Shown one piece after another: positions 1 to 6,907 of a DNA stretch of 12,045 nucleotides (within the stretch, counting starts at the first letter, position 1; every line of letters starts with the position of its first letter). Under the pieces are notes generated by a model that saw nothing but the letters and a program-made list of their open reading frames with translations, was not told the origin of the DNA and did not search any database. Location: assembly GCA_946482565.1 (NCBI GenBank), contig CAMLSB010000047.1, forward strand, positions 1-12,045. The letters are read 5' to 3'. Source of the DNA: an uncultured Lysobacteraceae bacterium. GTDB taxonomy: Bacteria; Pseudomonadota; Gammaproteobacteria; Xanthomonadales; Xanthomonadaceae. A program made the translations under genes and the position numbers.

Positions 1-511
1 CGTCGAGGCCGGCGTCGTCCGCCGGCGGCGCGGTGTACCAGCGCACCAGCGCATCGAGCACGCGCAAGGCGCCGCGCGTGCCCGCGGCCGGCGCCACCGG
101 CGGTTCGCGCGCGCTTCCGCGCAGCGCGGCGACGCGGTCGCCGTCGCCGATCGCCGACCATGCCGCAAGCGCGCCGGCGCGTGCCGCCTGCACCGACTTG
201 AAGCGCACCCGCGTGCCGAAATACAGCGCGGGCGCGGTGTCGGCGACGAGCAGCGTCAGCCGTTCGCGCTCTGCCTGGAACAGCTTCGTGTGGGCGCGCC
301 CGGTGCGCGCGGTCACGCGCCAGTCGATGTGGCGCGCGTCGTCGCCGCGCGCGTACTCGCGCGATTCGGCGTATTCCATGCCGCGGCCGCGCAATGGCGA
401 TTGCGCCTGCCCCGACGCGCCGAAGCGCCCGCGCCGCGCCGGCGAGCGCGCGCGCGCCGCCTCGCGGAGGGCGACCAGTTCGGCGAGCGTCGGGACGATC
501 CCTGCGGCCAT
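1..511 (-). CDS. DUF58 domain protein (partial, C-terminus outside window)
   Basis: N-terminal 170 codons of a DUF58-family protein; the gene continues past the left edge. It starts at ATG 511, 7 nt after the MoxR stop, and the sequence TGAGG at that stop supplies both the stop codon and a Shine-Dalgarno (GAGG), so the two are co-transcribed and probably translationally coupled. The family signature is visible at roughly residues 38-75: GMEYAESREYARGDD, then RHIDWRVTARTGR, then KLFQAERER. This is the conserved R-x-Y-x-x-GDD-x-R-x-IDW block followed by the segment leading into the vWA-like fold (LTLLVADTAPAL). No transmembrane segment appears in the visible part. DUF58 proteins sit next to MoxR ATPases in many bacteria and are thought to act as partner or substrate proteins of the ATPase. 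The molecular function is not established. Confidence 0.88.
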   Translation of the reverse strand, partial: MAAGIVPTLAELVALREAARARSPARRGRFGASGQAQSPLRGRGMEYAESREYARGDDARHIDWRVTARTGRAHTKLFQAERERLTLLVADTAPALYFGTRVRFKSVQAARAGALAAWSAIGDGDRVAALRGSAREPPVAPAAGTRGALRVLDALVRWYTAPPADDAGLD

Positions 512-518
512 GCACGCC

Positions 519-1508
519 TCAGGGCAACGGCACGCGATCCAGCAACGCGGCGACGAGGCGGCCGCCATCCCAGCCTTCGGCCGTCGCTTCGTAGCTGGGC
601 AGGATGCGGTGGCGGAGCACGTCGGGCGCGACCGCACGCACGTCGTCGGGGGTCACGTAGTCGCGGCCGGCGAGCCAGGCGTGGGCACGCGCGCAACGCT
701 CCAGCGCGATCGAACCACGCGGGCTCGCGCCCCAGGCGATGCGCCGGGCGAGGTCGGCGTCGTAGCGCGCGGCATCGCGCGAGGCCAGCACCAGTTCGAG
801 CAGGTAGCGCTCGACCCCGGGGGCGACATGCAGGCCGAGCACCGCGGCGCGCGCGGCGAACACGTCGGCGAGCGGCATCCTGCGCACCGGCGCGGCCTCC
901 GCGCGACCCGAGAGCGCGCGCTCGCGCGCCAGCCGCAGGATCTCGCCTTCCACCTTCGCGTCGGGATAGCCGATGCGTACGTACATCAGGAACCGGTCCA
1001 GCTGCGCTTCCGGCAGCGGGAACGTCCCTTCCTGCTCGATCGGGTTCTGCGTCGCCATCACCAGGAACAGGTCGGGCAGCGGATACGTCTGCCGTCCGAC
1101 CGTCACTTGCCGCTCGCCCATCGCCTCGAGCAGCGCGGACTGCACCTTCGCCGGCGCGCGGTTGATCTCGTCGGCCAGCAGCACTTCGTGGAAGATCGGT
1201 CCCGGCTGGAATTCGAAGCGACCGTCCTGCGGCCGCCACACCTCGGTCCCGGTCAGGTCCGAAGGCAGCAGGTCGGGCGTGAACTGCACGCGCGCGAAGC
1301 TGCCGTCCAGGCGCGCCGCCAGCGCGCGCACCGCCGTGGTCTTGGCGAGGCCCGGCGCGCCCTCCACGAGCAGGTGGCCATCGGCCAGCAGCGCCACCAG
1401 CAGGCGCTCGACCAGCGCCTCCTGGCCGACGATGCCCGCCGACAACGCCGCGCGCAGTTCGCGGAAGGCGTCGTGGAGCCTGGCGGTGTCGTGGCTGGGC
1501 GTGTCCAT
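519..1508 (-). CDS. MoxR-family AAA+ ATPase
   Basis: 329 aa, the usual length for a MoxR ATPase. Walker A is GAPGLAKT at residues 50-57 (K56, T57). Walker B is VLLADEIN at 109-116 (D113, E114), followed by the family block RAPAKVQSALLEAMGERQ. Sensor 1 is ATQNP at 152-156, the arginine finger lies in LDRF (R172), and the sensor-2 region is GASPRGSIAL at 261-270. The C-terminal AAA-lid domain runs to the end. It is a cytoplasmic ATP-driven chaperone-like enzyme; its presumed partner DUF58 follows in the same operon. The ATG at 1508 is the best start because the conserved region begins shortly after it, but no good Shine-Dalgarno precedes it. A weak -10-like CAGAAT lies about 45 nt upstream. MoxR-DUF58 loci often continue with vWA and TPR proteins, which would lie left of this window. 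Confidence 0.95.
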   Translation of the reverse strand: MDTPSHDTARLHDAFRELRAALSAGIVGQEALVERLLVALLADGHLLVEGAPGLAKTTAVRALAARLDGSFARVQFTPDLLPSDLTGTEVWRPQDGRFEFQPGPIFHEVLLADEINRAPAKVQSALLEAMGERQVTVGRQTYPLPDLFLVMATQNPIEQEGTFPLPEAQLDRFLMYVRIGYPDAKVEGEILRLARERALSGRAEAAPVRRMPLADVFAARAAVLGLHVAPGVERYLLELVLASRDAARYDADLARRIAWGASPRGSIALERCARAHAWLAGRDYVTPDDVRAVAPDVLRHRILPSYEATAEGWDGGRLVAALLDRVPLP

Positions 1509-1585
1509 GGGCGTCGGCGCGCTGCGGCGCGGATCGCGCCCGGGTCCATTCTGACCGCCATCGGCGCCGAACGTTCAGTGCCGGA

Positions 1586-1619
1586 ATGCATGAAGGGGCC
1601 CGCGGGCCCCTTCATGCAT
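1586..1619. terminator. 34-bp perfect palindrome, probable terminator after pilQ
   Basis: A perfect 34-bp inverted repeat with no central spacer: its core AAGGGGCCCGCGGGCCCCTT is flanked on both sides by ATGCATG/CATGCAT. It begins 38 nt downstream of the pilQ stop and lies upstream of moxR. The inner GC stem ends in TT on both strands but no long T tract follows, so it is a non-canonical terminator. Because it is symmetric it could act in either direction. A protein-binding role is also possible. Confidence 0.6.
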
Positions 1620-1657
1620 GTCCGTTCCAGCGCGCTGCGCGCCGGCTCCCGCGAGGT

Positions 1658-3601
1658 TCAGCCGCCCGGACGCTGCGCGACGCGGATGACCTTCGGCGTC
1701 ACCATGATCAGCAGTTCGGCCTTGCTGTTGGTCTTGTTGCGCTTCTTGAACAGGTTGCCCAGCACCGGCAGGTCGCCCAGGAACGGGACCTTCGACAGCG
1801 ACTGCTGGTCCTTGAACTCGTACACGCCGCCGATGACCACGGTCTGGCCGTCGCCGACGAGCACCGAGGTCGTCACCTGGCGGGTGGAAATCTGCGGCAC
1901 CTGGCCCACGCCGGTGTTCACGAAGCCGTTGAGGTCGTCCTTCTGCACGTCCATGTTGAGGAACACGCGTCCGTCGGCGGTGATCGTCGGCGTCACCTTC
2001 AGCTGCAGGATGGCGTCCTTGAACTGCACGCTGGGCAGGTTGCCCTGCTGGCCGCCGGTGGTCGTGAGGTAACCGATCTGGTCGCCCTGCTTGATCACCG
2101 CTTCCTTCTGGTTGCTGGTGACGATGCGCGGGTTGGAGATGATCTCGCCGCGGCCCTCGGTCTGCATCGCCGACAGCTCGACGTCGAGCAGCTGGCCCGC
2201 GTTGAGGATCGACAGGGCGAGCGCGCCGCCGCCGCCGATGGTGTTCGGCAGGTTGGTGATCAGGCCGCGGGTGACGTTGAACGGCGGGCTCAGGTCCTCG
2301 CCCGGCGTTCCGGTGAGCTTGTTGATCGCGTTGACGCGGGACTGCGCGTTCGACTGCGACGCCTCGAGGCTGCCGCCGTAGCCGACGGTGCTGATGTCCC
2401 CGTCCTTGCCGGAGGCGCCGCTGACGCCGAAGCGCGCGCCCAGTTCGCGGGCGAACGATTCGTTGGCGATGACGATGCGGGCCTCGATGACGACCTGGTC
2501 GACCGGCTTGTCGAGTTCCTCGACGAGGCGCTTGACGCCTTCCACGCGTGCCGGGATGTCGATCACCAGCAGCGTGTTGGTGCGCTGGTCGAAGCTGATG
2601 CTGCCGCGCGGAGACAGGAAACCGCGGCTCCGGCCGCCCTCGCCGCCGGCGCTGCCGCGGCTGCCTTCGGTCAGCAGCCGCGCGATGTCCTGCGCGCTGC
2701 CGTAGCTGATCGGGATGTACTCGGTGACGACCTCGGCGTTGTTCTCGCTGGCCATCCGCGCCGCTTCGACGTCGCGCTCGTACTTGGCGATCTCCGCCTG
2801 CGGCGCGACCCACAGCACGTTGCCGTTGCGGCGCTTGTCGAGGCTCTTGGCGCGCAGCACGATGTCGAGCGCCTGGTCCCACGGCACGTCGATCAGGCGC
2901 AGCGTCACGCTGCCGCCGACGCTGTCGGACACGACCAGGTTGGCCTTCGCCTCCTCGGCGAGCAGCTGCAGCACCGTGCGCACCGGCACGTCCTGGAAGT
3001 TGAAGGTGACGCGCTGGCCGCTGTACGCCGGTTCGGCGCCGCTGGCGGCGGTAGCCGCGCTGCCGGCGGCCGCCGGAGCGGCGGCGACGGCGCGCGGCGC
3101 GACCTCGACGATGTAGTCGTTGCCGGTCTGGTACGCCATCGGCGACACCGAGCCGCGCGTGTCGAGCACGATGCGCGTGCCGACGCCGGCACGGGCCGGG
3201 GCGATGCGCATCACCGGCGTGGCGAAGTCGCTCACGTCGATGGGCTTCTGCAACTGCGGCGGCAGCGTGGCGTTGGCGATGTCCACCACCAGGCGCGAGC
3301 CGGCGGGGTGCAGGTCCGGCATCGCGCCATCGCCGCTGAAGCGGACGATGAGCTGGCCGGCGCCGTTGTCGCCGCGCTTGAAGTCGATCCGCGACACCGT
3401 CAACGCGCCGGGAATCGTGCGCGCGGGGTCGACGGCCACGGTCGTGGCGGCCTGGGCGACGGCGGTCAGCGCCTGCGCGGGCAGCGGCGCGGCCTGCAGC
3501 CCGCCCAGGGCGGCAAGCAAGCCGGCAGCGAGCCCGGCCGCGATCGCCCGGGTGGGCGTTCGGCGGGCGTTCCGCATGCGATGGGCAATGGTGAAGGTCA
3601 T
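1658..3601 (-). CDS. pilQ: Type IV pilus secretin PilQ
   Basis: 647 aa outer-membrane secretin, the pore through which the type IV pilus leaves the cell. In order: a basic N-terminus and hydrophobic signal peptide (about 1-42, cleavage probably after an Ala near 39-44); one AMIN peptidoglycan-binding domain (about 60-168); an Ala-rich linker (171-193); an STN/secretin N0 domain (about 195-268, RVTFNFQDVPVRTVLQLL); an N1 domain (about 291-375) interrupted by a Gly/Ser/Arg-rich loop (312-335); and the secretin beta-barrel domain (about 440-640) with the signature VPFLGDLPVLGNLF at 605-618 and KAELLIMVTPKVIR near the end. I chose ATG 3601 because GAGGGG precedes it by 7 nt. An in-frame ATG at 3622 overlaps the pilP stop and would add 7 residues. 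Homologues often carry two AMIN domains; only one is evident here. It is the last gene of pilMNOPQ. Confidence 0.97.
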   Translation of the reverse strand: MTFTIAHRMRNARRTPTRAIAAGLAAGLLAALGGLQAAPLPAQALTAVAQAATTVAVDPARTIPGALTVSRIDFKRGDNGAGQLIVRFSGDGAMPDLHPAGSRLVVDIANATLPPQLQKPIDVSDFATPVMRIAPARAGVGTRIVLDTRGSVSPMAYQTGNDYIVEVAPRAVAAAPAAAGSAATAASGAEPAYSGQRVTFNFQDVPVRTVLQLLAEEAKANLVVSDSVGGSVTLRLIDVPWDQALDIVLRAKSLDKRRNGNVLWVAPQAEIAKYERDVEAARMASENNAEVVTEYIPISYGSAQDIARLLTEGSRGSAGGEGGRSRGFLSPRGSISFDQRTNTLLVIDIPARVEGVKRLVEELDKPVDQVVIEARIVIANESFARELGARFGVSGASGKDGDISTVGYGGSLEASQSNAQSRVNAINKLTGTPGEDLSPPFNVTRGLITNLPNTIGGGGALALSILNAGQLLDVELSAMQTEGRGEIISNPRIVTSNQKEAVIKQGDQIGYLTTTGGQQGNLPSVQFKDAILQLKVTPTITADGRVFLNMDVQKDDLNGFVNTGVGQVPQISTRQVTTSVLVGDGQTVVIGGVYEFKDQQSLSKVPFLGDLPVLGNLFKKRNKTNSKAELLIMVTPKVIRVAQRPGG

Positions 3602-3618
3602 CGTCTGTCCCCTCGAAT

Positions 3619-4170
3619 TCATTTTGCTTCCAGCGAAATTGCCGCCGGCCGCTCCAGCCAGCCGCCCGCGCCATCGGGCACGAGTTCGACCAGTTCGATC
3701 CTGTCCGCGGACACGCCCGTGACGCGCCCGTCGCTCTGTCCCAGGTACATGCCCGGGTGTACCCGGTAGGTCACCTTGTCGGGCGCGCGCACCAGCGCCT
3801 CGAGCCTGGCGCCCTGCCCGATCGTGCCGACCATGTGCAGGCCGTCGAGCGGGAAATCCTCGAGCGGCTGCTTGCGCCGGTTCGGATCCGGGCGCGGGCC
3901 GCCGGTGCCGCTCTCCGCGGAGAACGCATTGCTGAACGGGTCGCGCAGCGACTGCGCCGCGTATTCGAAGGTCTCGAACTGCTGCATCACCGGTAGCGGC
4001 TCGAGCGCTGGCGCCGGGCGCTTCTTCACCTCGGCGACCCACTTCTGCAGGTTGGAGGCGTCGCCGGGCCCGCTGGTCACGCTGCGGCCGCAGGCGCCGA
4101 GCAGCGTCGCGGCGAGCAGCACGAGCGCAGCGGCGGCGGTGCGGCGGGCGAAGGTGCGATGCGCGCGCAT
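3619..4170 (-). CDS. pilP: Type IV pilus lipoprotein PilP
   Basis: 183 aa. The N-terminus is a lipoprotein signal: basic MRAHRTFARR, a hydrophobic stretch, then lipobox LLGAC with the acylated cysteine at residue 27. The mature part begins with a flexible segment that in homologues binds the PilN-PilO heterodimer (FETFEYAAQSLRDPFSNAF, about 64-82). It ends in the compact beta-sandwich HR domain (about 100-180; LDGLHMVGTI, VHPGMYLGQSDGRVTGV), which in homologues contacts the N0 domain of PilQ. PilP thus links the inner-membrane complex to the secretin. The ATG is 1 nt after the pilO stop, and the pilP stop is 17 nt before the preferred pilQ start, so translation is tightly coupled. The length is typical for the family. 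Confidence 0.95.
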   Translation of the reverse strand: MRAHRTFARRTAAAALVLLAATLLGACGRSVTSGPGDASNLQKWVAEVKKRPAPALEPLPVMQQFETFEYAAQSLRDPFSNAFSAESGTGGPRPDPNRRKQPLEDFPLDGLHMVGTIGQGARLEALVRAPDKVTYRVHPGMYLGQSDGRVTGVSADRIELVELVPDGAGGWLERPAAISLEAK

Positions 4171-4171
4171 G

Positions 4172-4837
4172 TCAGCGCTTCCCCTTCTTCGGCTTGGCTT
4201 TCTTGACCTTCACGCCACCCGGTTCCTTGTCGTCGAGGTAGCGGTAGGTCTTGACCGTACCCGACAGCACCAGCGGGATGTCGCGGCGGATGCCGGCGCG
4301 CGTCGGGTATTTCGGGCGCAGCGAGATGTCGTGCATGGTGAGGATCACCACGCGCGGCAACGACGCCACGCCGCTGACGAACGCGCCGAACTGGTGGTAA
4401 CTGCCGACCATGCGCAGCGCGATGGGCTTCTCGGCGTAGAACTCGCGGGGGACTTCGCGACCCGGGCGGAACAGTTCGCTGGTCAGGCCGGTGGCGAGCG
4501 CCGTCTGCGAGATGTCCACGATCAGGTCGGGCATCTCGGTCTTGCTCGGCAGCTGGCGCAGCATCTGCTGCAGCTGCTGTTCCATCTGCGCGAGCTGCAG
4601 CTTCAGCGGCTCCAGGTTGGAGGCGCGGCCCTGCTTCTTCTCGAACTCGGCGCGCAGGTCGGTTTCCTGCTTCTCCAGGCCGGTCAGTTCCTCGGTCTTG
4701 CCGCGGATGAACAGCCACCAGGCGAGGGCGATGATGACCACCGCGACGATCCCGCAGAAGACGAGCTTGTATTCCCGGGGCCAGGACCCGGTGTTGTTGA
4801 AGTTGAGGTCCTTGACGGCCATCTTGCGGCGGCTCAT
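4172..4837 (-). CDS. pilO: Type IV pilus inner-membrane protein PilO
   Basis: 221 aa bitopic inner-membrane protein. A short cytoplasmic N-terminus (LNFNNTGSWPREYKLVF) precedes one transmembrane helix at about 27-44 (GIVAVVIIALAWWLFI). A periplasmic coiled coil follows at about 48-95 (rich in E, K, Q and L), then a ferredoxin-like domain at about 100-205 (conserved ALRMVGSYHQFGAFVSGVA). It ends in a Lys-rich tail (KVKKAKPKKGKR). PilO heterodimerises with PilN and recruits PilP. The ATG at 4837 overlaps the pilN stop as ATGA and has GGAGG 9 nt upstream. A second in-frame ATG at codon 6 lacks a ribosome-binding site. Confidence 0.95.
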   Translation of the reverse strand: MSRRKMAVKDLNFNNTGSWPREYKLVFCGIVAVVIIALAWWLFIRGKTEELTGLEKQETDLRAEFEKKQGRASNLEPLKLQLAQMEQQLQQMLRQLPSKTEMPDLIVDISQTALATGLTSELFRPGREVPREFYAEKPIALRMVGSYHQFGAFVSGVASLPRVVILTMHDISLRPKYPTRAGIRRDIPLVLSGTVKTYRYLDDKEPGGVKVKKAKPKKGKR

Positions 4838-5658
4838 TTCCCGGGCCCTCCATCGTCGGGTGCGGGCGCGGCAGGTTCCGGCTCCGGCGCGGCGCCGGAA
4901 TCGGCGGGCTGGTCGCCTTCATCCGCGGCCGGCTCGGGGACGCCCGAAGCAGTCGGCTCCGGGGCGGCAGGCTCGGCAACGGCAGGCGCGGCGCCGTCCG
5001 CGGCGGGCGCATCGGCGGGGGCAGCCGCGTCCGTCGGCGTCGCGGCCGCTCCGGCTTCGGTGGATGCGGGATCCGGCGCGTCGGGCACGCCATCGCCGTC
5101 CTCGTCCTTCGGCGCGTTCGGGTTGGCCAGCATCACCGTCAGCGTGAACACGTACGGCAGGCTGTTGTCGCCCGCGCGCGCCTCGATGATCGACAGCTCC
5201 GGCCGCGTCATCCAGCCGGCGCCCTCGAGGCTGCGCATGTAGGTGCTGACCCGCGCGTTCGACTGCGAGCGGCCCTGCAGCGTGAGCTTGTCGCCGGTCT
5301 GCTTCACCGAGGTCAGGACCACGCCGTCGGGGATGGTCCGCACCAGCGAATCGAACAGGTGCACCATCTTCGAACGGTTGGCCTGCAGCTGCTCGATCAC
5401 GGCCTTGCGCGCGAGCAGCCTCGATTTCTTCTCGTCGAGCGACTTGATTTCCTTGATCTGCTTGTCGACCTGCTTGATCTGGTCGCGCAGGTAGTCGTTG
5501 CGCTCGTTCTGCCCGGTGATCTGCGAACCGTAATAACTGGAGATCAGGAACGTGATCGCGATCGCGGCGATGACCGCGAACCCGACCATCGTCAGGAACT
5601 CCTTCTGGCGGAGCTTGCGCCGCTCCGCGCGCCAGGGCAGCAGGTTGATCCGTGCCAT
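4834..5658 (-). CDS. pilN: Type IV pilus inner-membrane protein PilN, with long acidic/Pro-Ala tail
   Basis: 274 aa. It begins with the cytoplasmic motif [10 protein letters not shown], which in characterised PilN proteins docks into a groove of PilM. One transmembrane helix follows (about 23-43, MVGFAVIAAIAITFLISSYY), then a periplasmic coiled coil (about 48-105) and a ferredoxin-like domain (about 106-178). Typical PilN is close to 180-200 aa, so residues about 181-274 are an extension. That tail is low-complexity Ala/Pro/Asp/Glu and probably disordered, and it begins with a calcium-loop-like DEDGDGVPD at 185-193. The ATG 5658 overlaps the pilM stop as ATGA, with AGGA about 10 nt upstream. 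The pilN stop in turn overlaps the pilO start. An upstream extension of this reading frame is antisense noise in pilM. Confidence 0.95.
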   Translation of the reverse strand: MARINLLPWRAERRKLRQKEFLTMVGFAVIAAIAITFLISSYYGSQITGQNERNDYLRDQIKQVDKQIKEIKSLDEKKSRLLARKAVIEQLQANRSKMVHLFDSLVRTIPDGVVLTSVKQTGDKLTLQGRSQSNARVSTYMRSLEGAGWMTRPELSIIEARAGDNSLPYVFTLTVMLANPNAPKDEDGDGVPDAPDPASTEAGAAATPTDAAAPADAPAADGAAPAVAEPAAPEPTASGVPEPAADEGDQPADSGAAPEPEPAAPAPDDGGPGK

Positions 5659-6710
5659 CAGTCGAAGTTCCTGAGCGCCAGGCCGGCGGCGATCATCAGC
5701 GACGGCGCGTCCTGGGCGAGCGCCGAAGCCTGCACGCGCGGGCCCAGGGTCATCTGCGCCAGCGGGTTGGCCACCGTGGTCGGGACGCCGAGCTGTTCCT
5801 CGACCATCGGCGCGACGCCGGTGGTGGAGGCGGTGCCGCCGGCGAGCACGATCCGGTCGACCCGGTTGAATTCGCTGCCGGCGTAGAAGAACTGCAGCAG
5901 GCGGCTGACCTGCTGCACCAGCGCCTCGCGGAACGGCTGCAGCACCTCGTTCCGGTAGCTGTCGGGCAGGCCGCCCTGGCGCTTGGCCAAGCGCGCTTCC
6001 TCGAGGTTGAGCCCGTAGCGGCGCATGATCTCGTCGTCGAGCTGCTTGCCGCCGAACACCTGCTCGCGGCTGTAGAGGCTGCGCCCGTCGCGAATCACGT
6101 AAAGCGTGGTCATCGTGGCGCCGATGTCGACCAGGGCCACGAGCGAGTCGGCCGGGCCGGCATCGCCGAGCAGGCGGAATGCGTTCTCCATGGCGAAAGT
6201 CTCGACATCCATGACCTTCGGGGCCAGGCCGCCCAGCTCGAGCGCGGACGCACGGGTCTCGACGTTCTCGGCGCGCGAGGCGACCAGGAGGACCTGCACC
6301 ATGTCCTCGTTGCCGGGCATCGGCCCGACCACCTCGAAGTCGAGGTTCACTTCCTCGATCGGATACGGCACGTAGTTGGAGGCCTCGAGCTCGACCTGCG
6401 ACTCGAGGTCGTCGTCGGTCAGGTCCGCGGGCATCGGGATGAGCTTGGTGATCACCGCCGAACCGCCCACGGCACCCACGGCGTGGCGCGCCTTGCTGCC
6501 GCAACGGGCCATGGCGCGCCGGATGGCATCGCCCACGGCCTGCGGCTCGGCGATGTTCTTGTCCACGACCGCGTTCGCGGGCAGGGGCTCGATGGCGTAG
6601 TGCTCCACCCGGTAGCGGTCACCCGCCCGGGACAGCTGCAACAGCTTCACGGCCGTCGAGCTGATGTCGACACCGATCCGGGGTGGCTGGCTTTTTGTGA
6701 TCAGCCCCAC
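5658..6710 (-). CDS. pilM: Type IV pilus actin-like ATPase PilM
   Basis: 350 aa cytoplasmic actin/FtsA-like protein that binds the PilN N-terminus and connects the alignment complex to the pilus motor. Nucleotide-binding motifs are visible: phosphate-1 [15 protein letters not shown] (12-26), phosphate-2 [15 protein letters not shown] (191-205) and adenosine motif [11 protein letters not shown] (286-296). The conserved [14 protein letters not shown] lies at about 104-117. I chose GTG 6710 as the start. It has AAGGGG 6 nt upstream and gives [15 protein letters not shown], the N-terminus expected for xanthomonad PilM. A further in-frame GTG at 6728 would add 6 residues but lacks a ribosome-binding site. 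It is the first gene of pilMNOPQ. Confidence 0.96.
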   Translation of the reverse strand: MGLITKSQPPRIGVDISSTAVKLLQLSRAGDRYRVEHYAIEPLPANAVVDKNIAEPQAVGDAIRRAMARCGSKARHAVGAVGGSAVITKLIPMPADLTDDDLESQVELEASNYVPYPIEEVNLDFEVVGPMPGNEDMVQVLLVASRAENVETRASALELGGLAPKVMDVETFAMENAFRLLGDAGPADSLVALVDIGATMTTLYVIRDGRSLYSREQVFGGKQLDDEIMRRYGLNLEEARLAKRQGGLPDSYRNEVLQPFREALVQQVSRLLQFFYAGSEFNRVDRIVLAGGTASTTGVAPMVEEQLGVPTTVANPLAQMTLGPRVQASALAQDAPSLMIAAGLALRNFD

Positions 6711-6761
6711 AAATTTCCCCTTATTCACGGGCGCTTACGCGCACAACGTGTCCCGGCGCCT

Positions 6762-6790
6762 TAAATAGCGGAGTTTGGCCCCGGTGGCAA
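6762..6790 (-). promoter_or_regulatory. Candidate sigma-70 promoter for pilMNOPQ
   Basis: On the minus strand a -35-like TTGCCA (6790-6785, 5 of 6 consensus bases) is separated by exactly 17 nt from a -10-like TATTTA (6767-6762, 3 of 6 but AT-rich in a GC-rich region). Transcription would begin near 6755, leaving a leader of about 45 nt before the pilM GTG. This is the only convincing hexamer pair in the divergent gap on this strand. Confidence 0.45.
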
Positions 6791-6808
6791 CACCCGCGAC
6801 CCGGCTTC

Positions 6809-6822
6809 GCGACGGCCGTCGC
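6809..6822. promoter_or_regulatory. 14-bp perfect palindrome between divergent promoters (possible operator)
   Basis: GCGACGGCCGTCGC is a perfect palindrome. It lies between the candidate pilM -35 (6785-6790) and the ponA -10 (6847-6852), immediately upstream of where a ponA -35 would fall. That position suits a shared operator, but in GC-rich DNA a 14-bp palindrome can arise by chance and I do not recognise the regulator. Confidence 0.25.
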
Positions 6823-6846
6823 AGGAGTCGGGGCCGCCCCCACCCC

Positions 6847-6852
6847 TATACT
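6847..6852 (+). promoter_or_regulatory. Candidate -10 element for ponA
   Basis: TATACT matches the sigma-70 -10 consensus at 5 of 6 positions and stands out in very GC-rich sequence. No recognisable -35 lies 16-18 nt upstream. Transcription would start near 6859, giving a leader of about 50 nt before ATG 6908. Confidence 0.4.
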
Positions 6853-6907
6853 GGCCCCATTCCGGGCTTCCCCGCCCGGCAAATCAACCCGAGGACCCGC
6901 CCCGCCC

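Noticed and set aside
33..2072. Very long plus-strand open frame opposite DUF58, moxR and pilQ
   Set aside because: It is antisense to genes with intact catalytic or signature motifs, its translation is Arg/Ala/Gly-rich low complexity, and it has no recognisable domain. Long antisense frames are common in GC-rich DNA.
3602..3622. PilQ starting at ATG 3622, overlapping the pilP stop
   Set aside because: It is possible, but ATG 3601 has a strong GAGGGG Shine-Dalgarno at good spacing and gives a better signal peptide.
6711..6728. Longer PilM starting at GTG 6728
   Set aside because: There is no Shine-Dalgarno before 6728, whereas AAGGGG precedes GTG 6710 at good spacing and gives the expected [11 protein letters not shown]-terminus.
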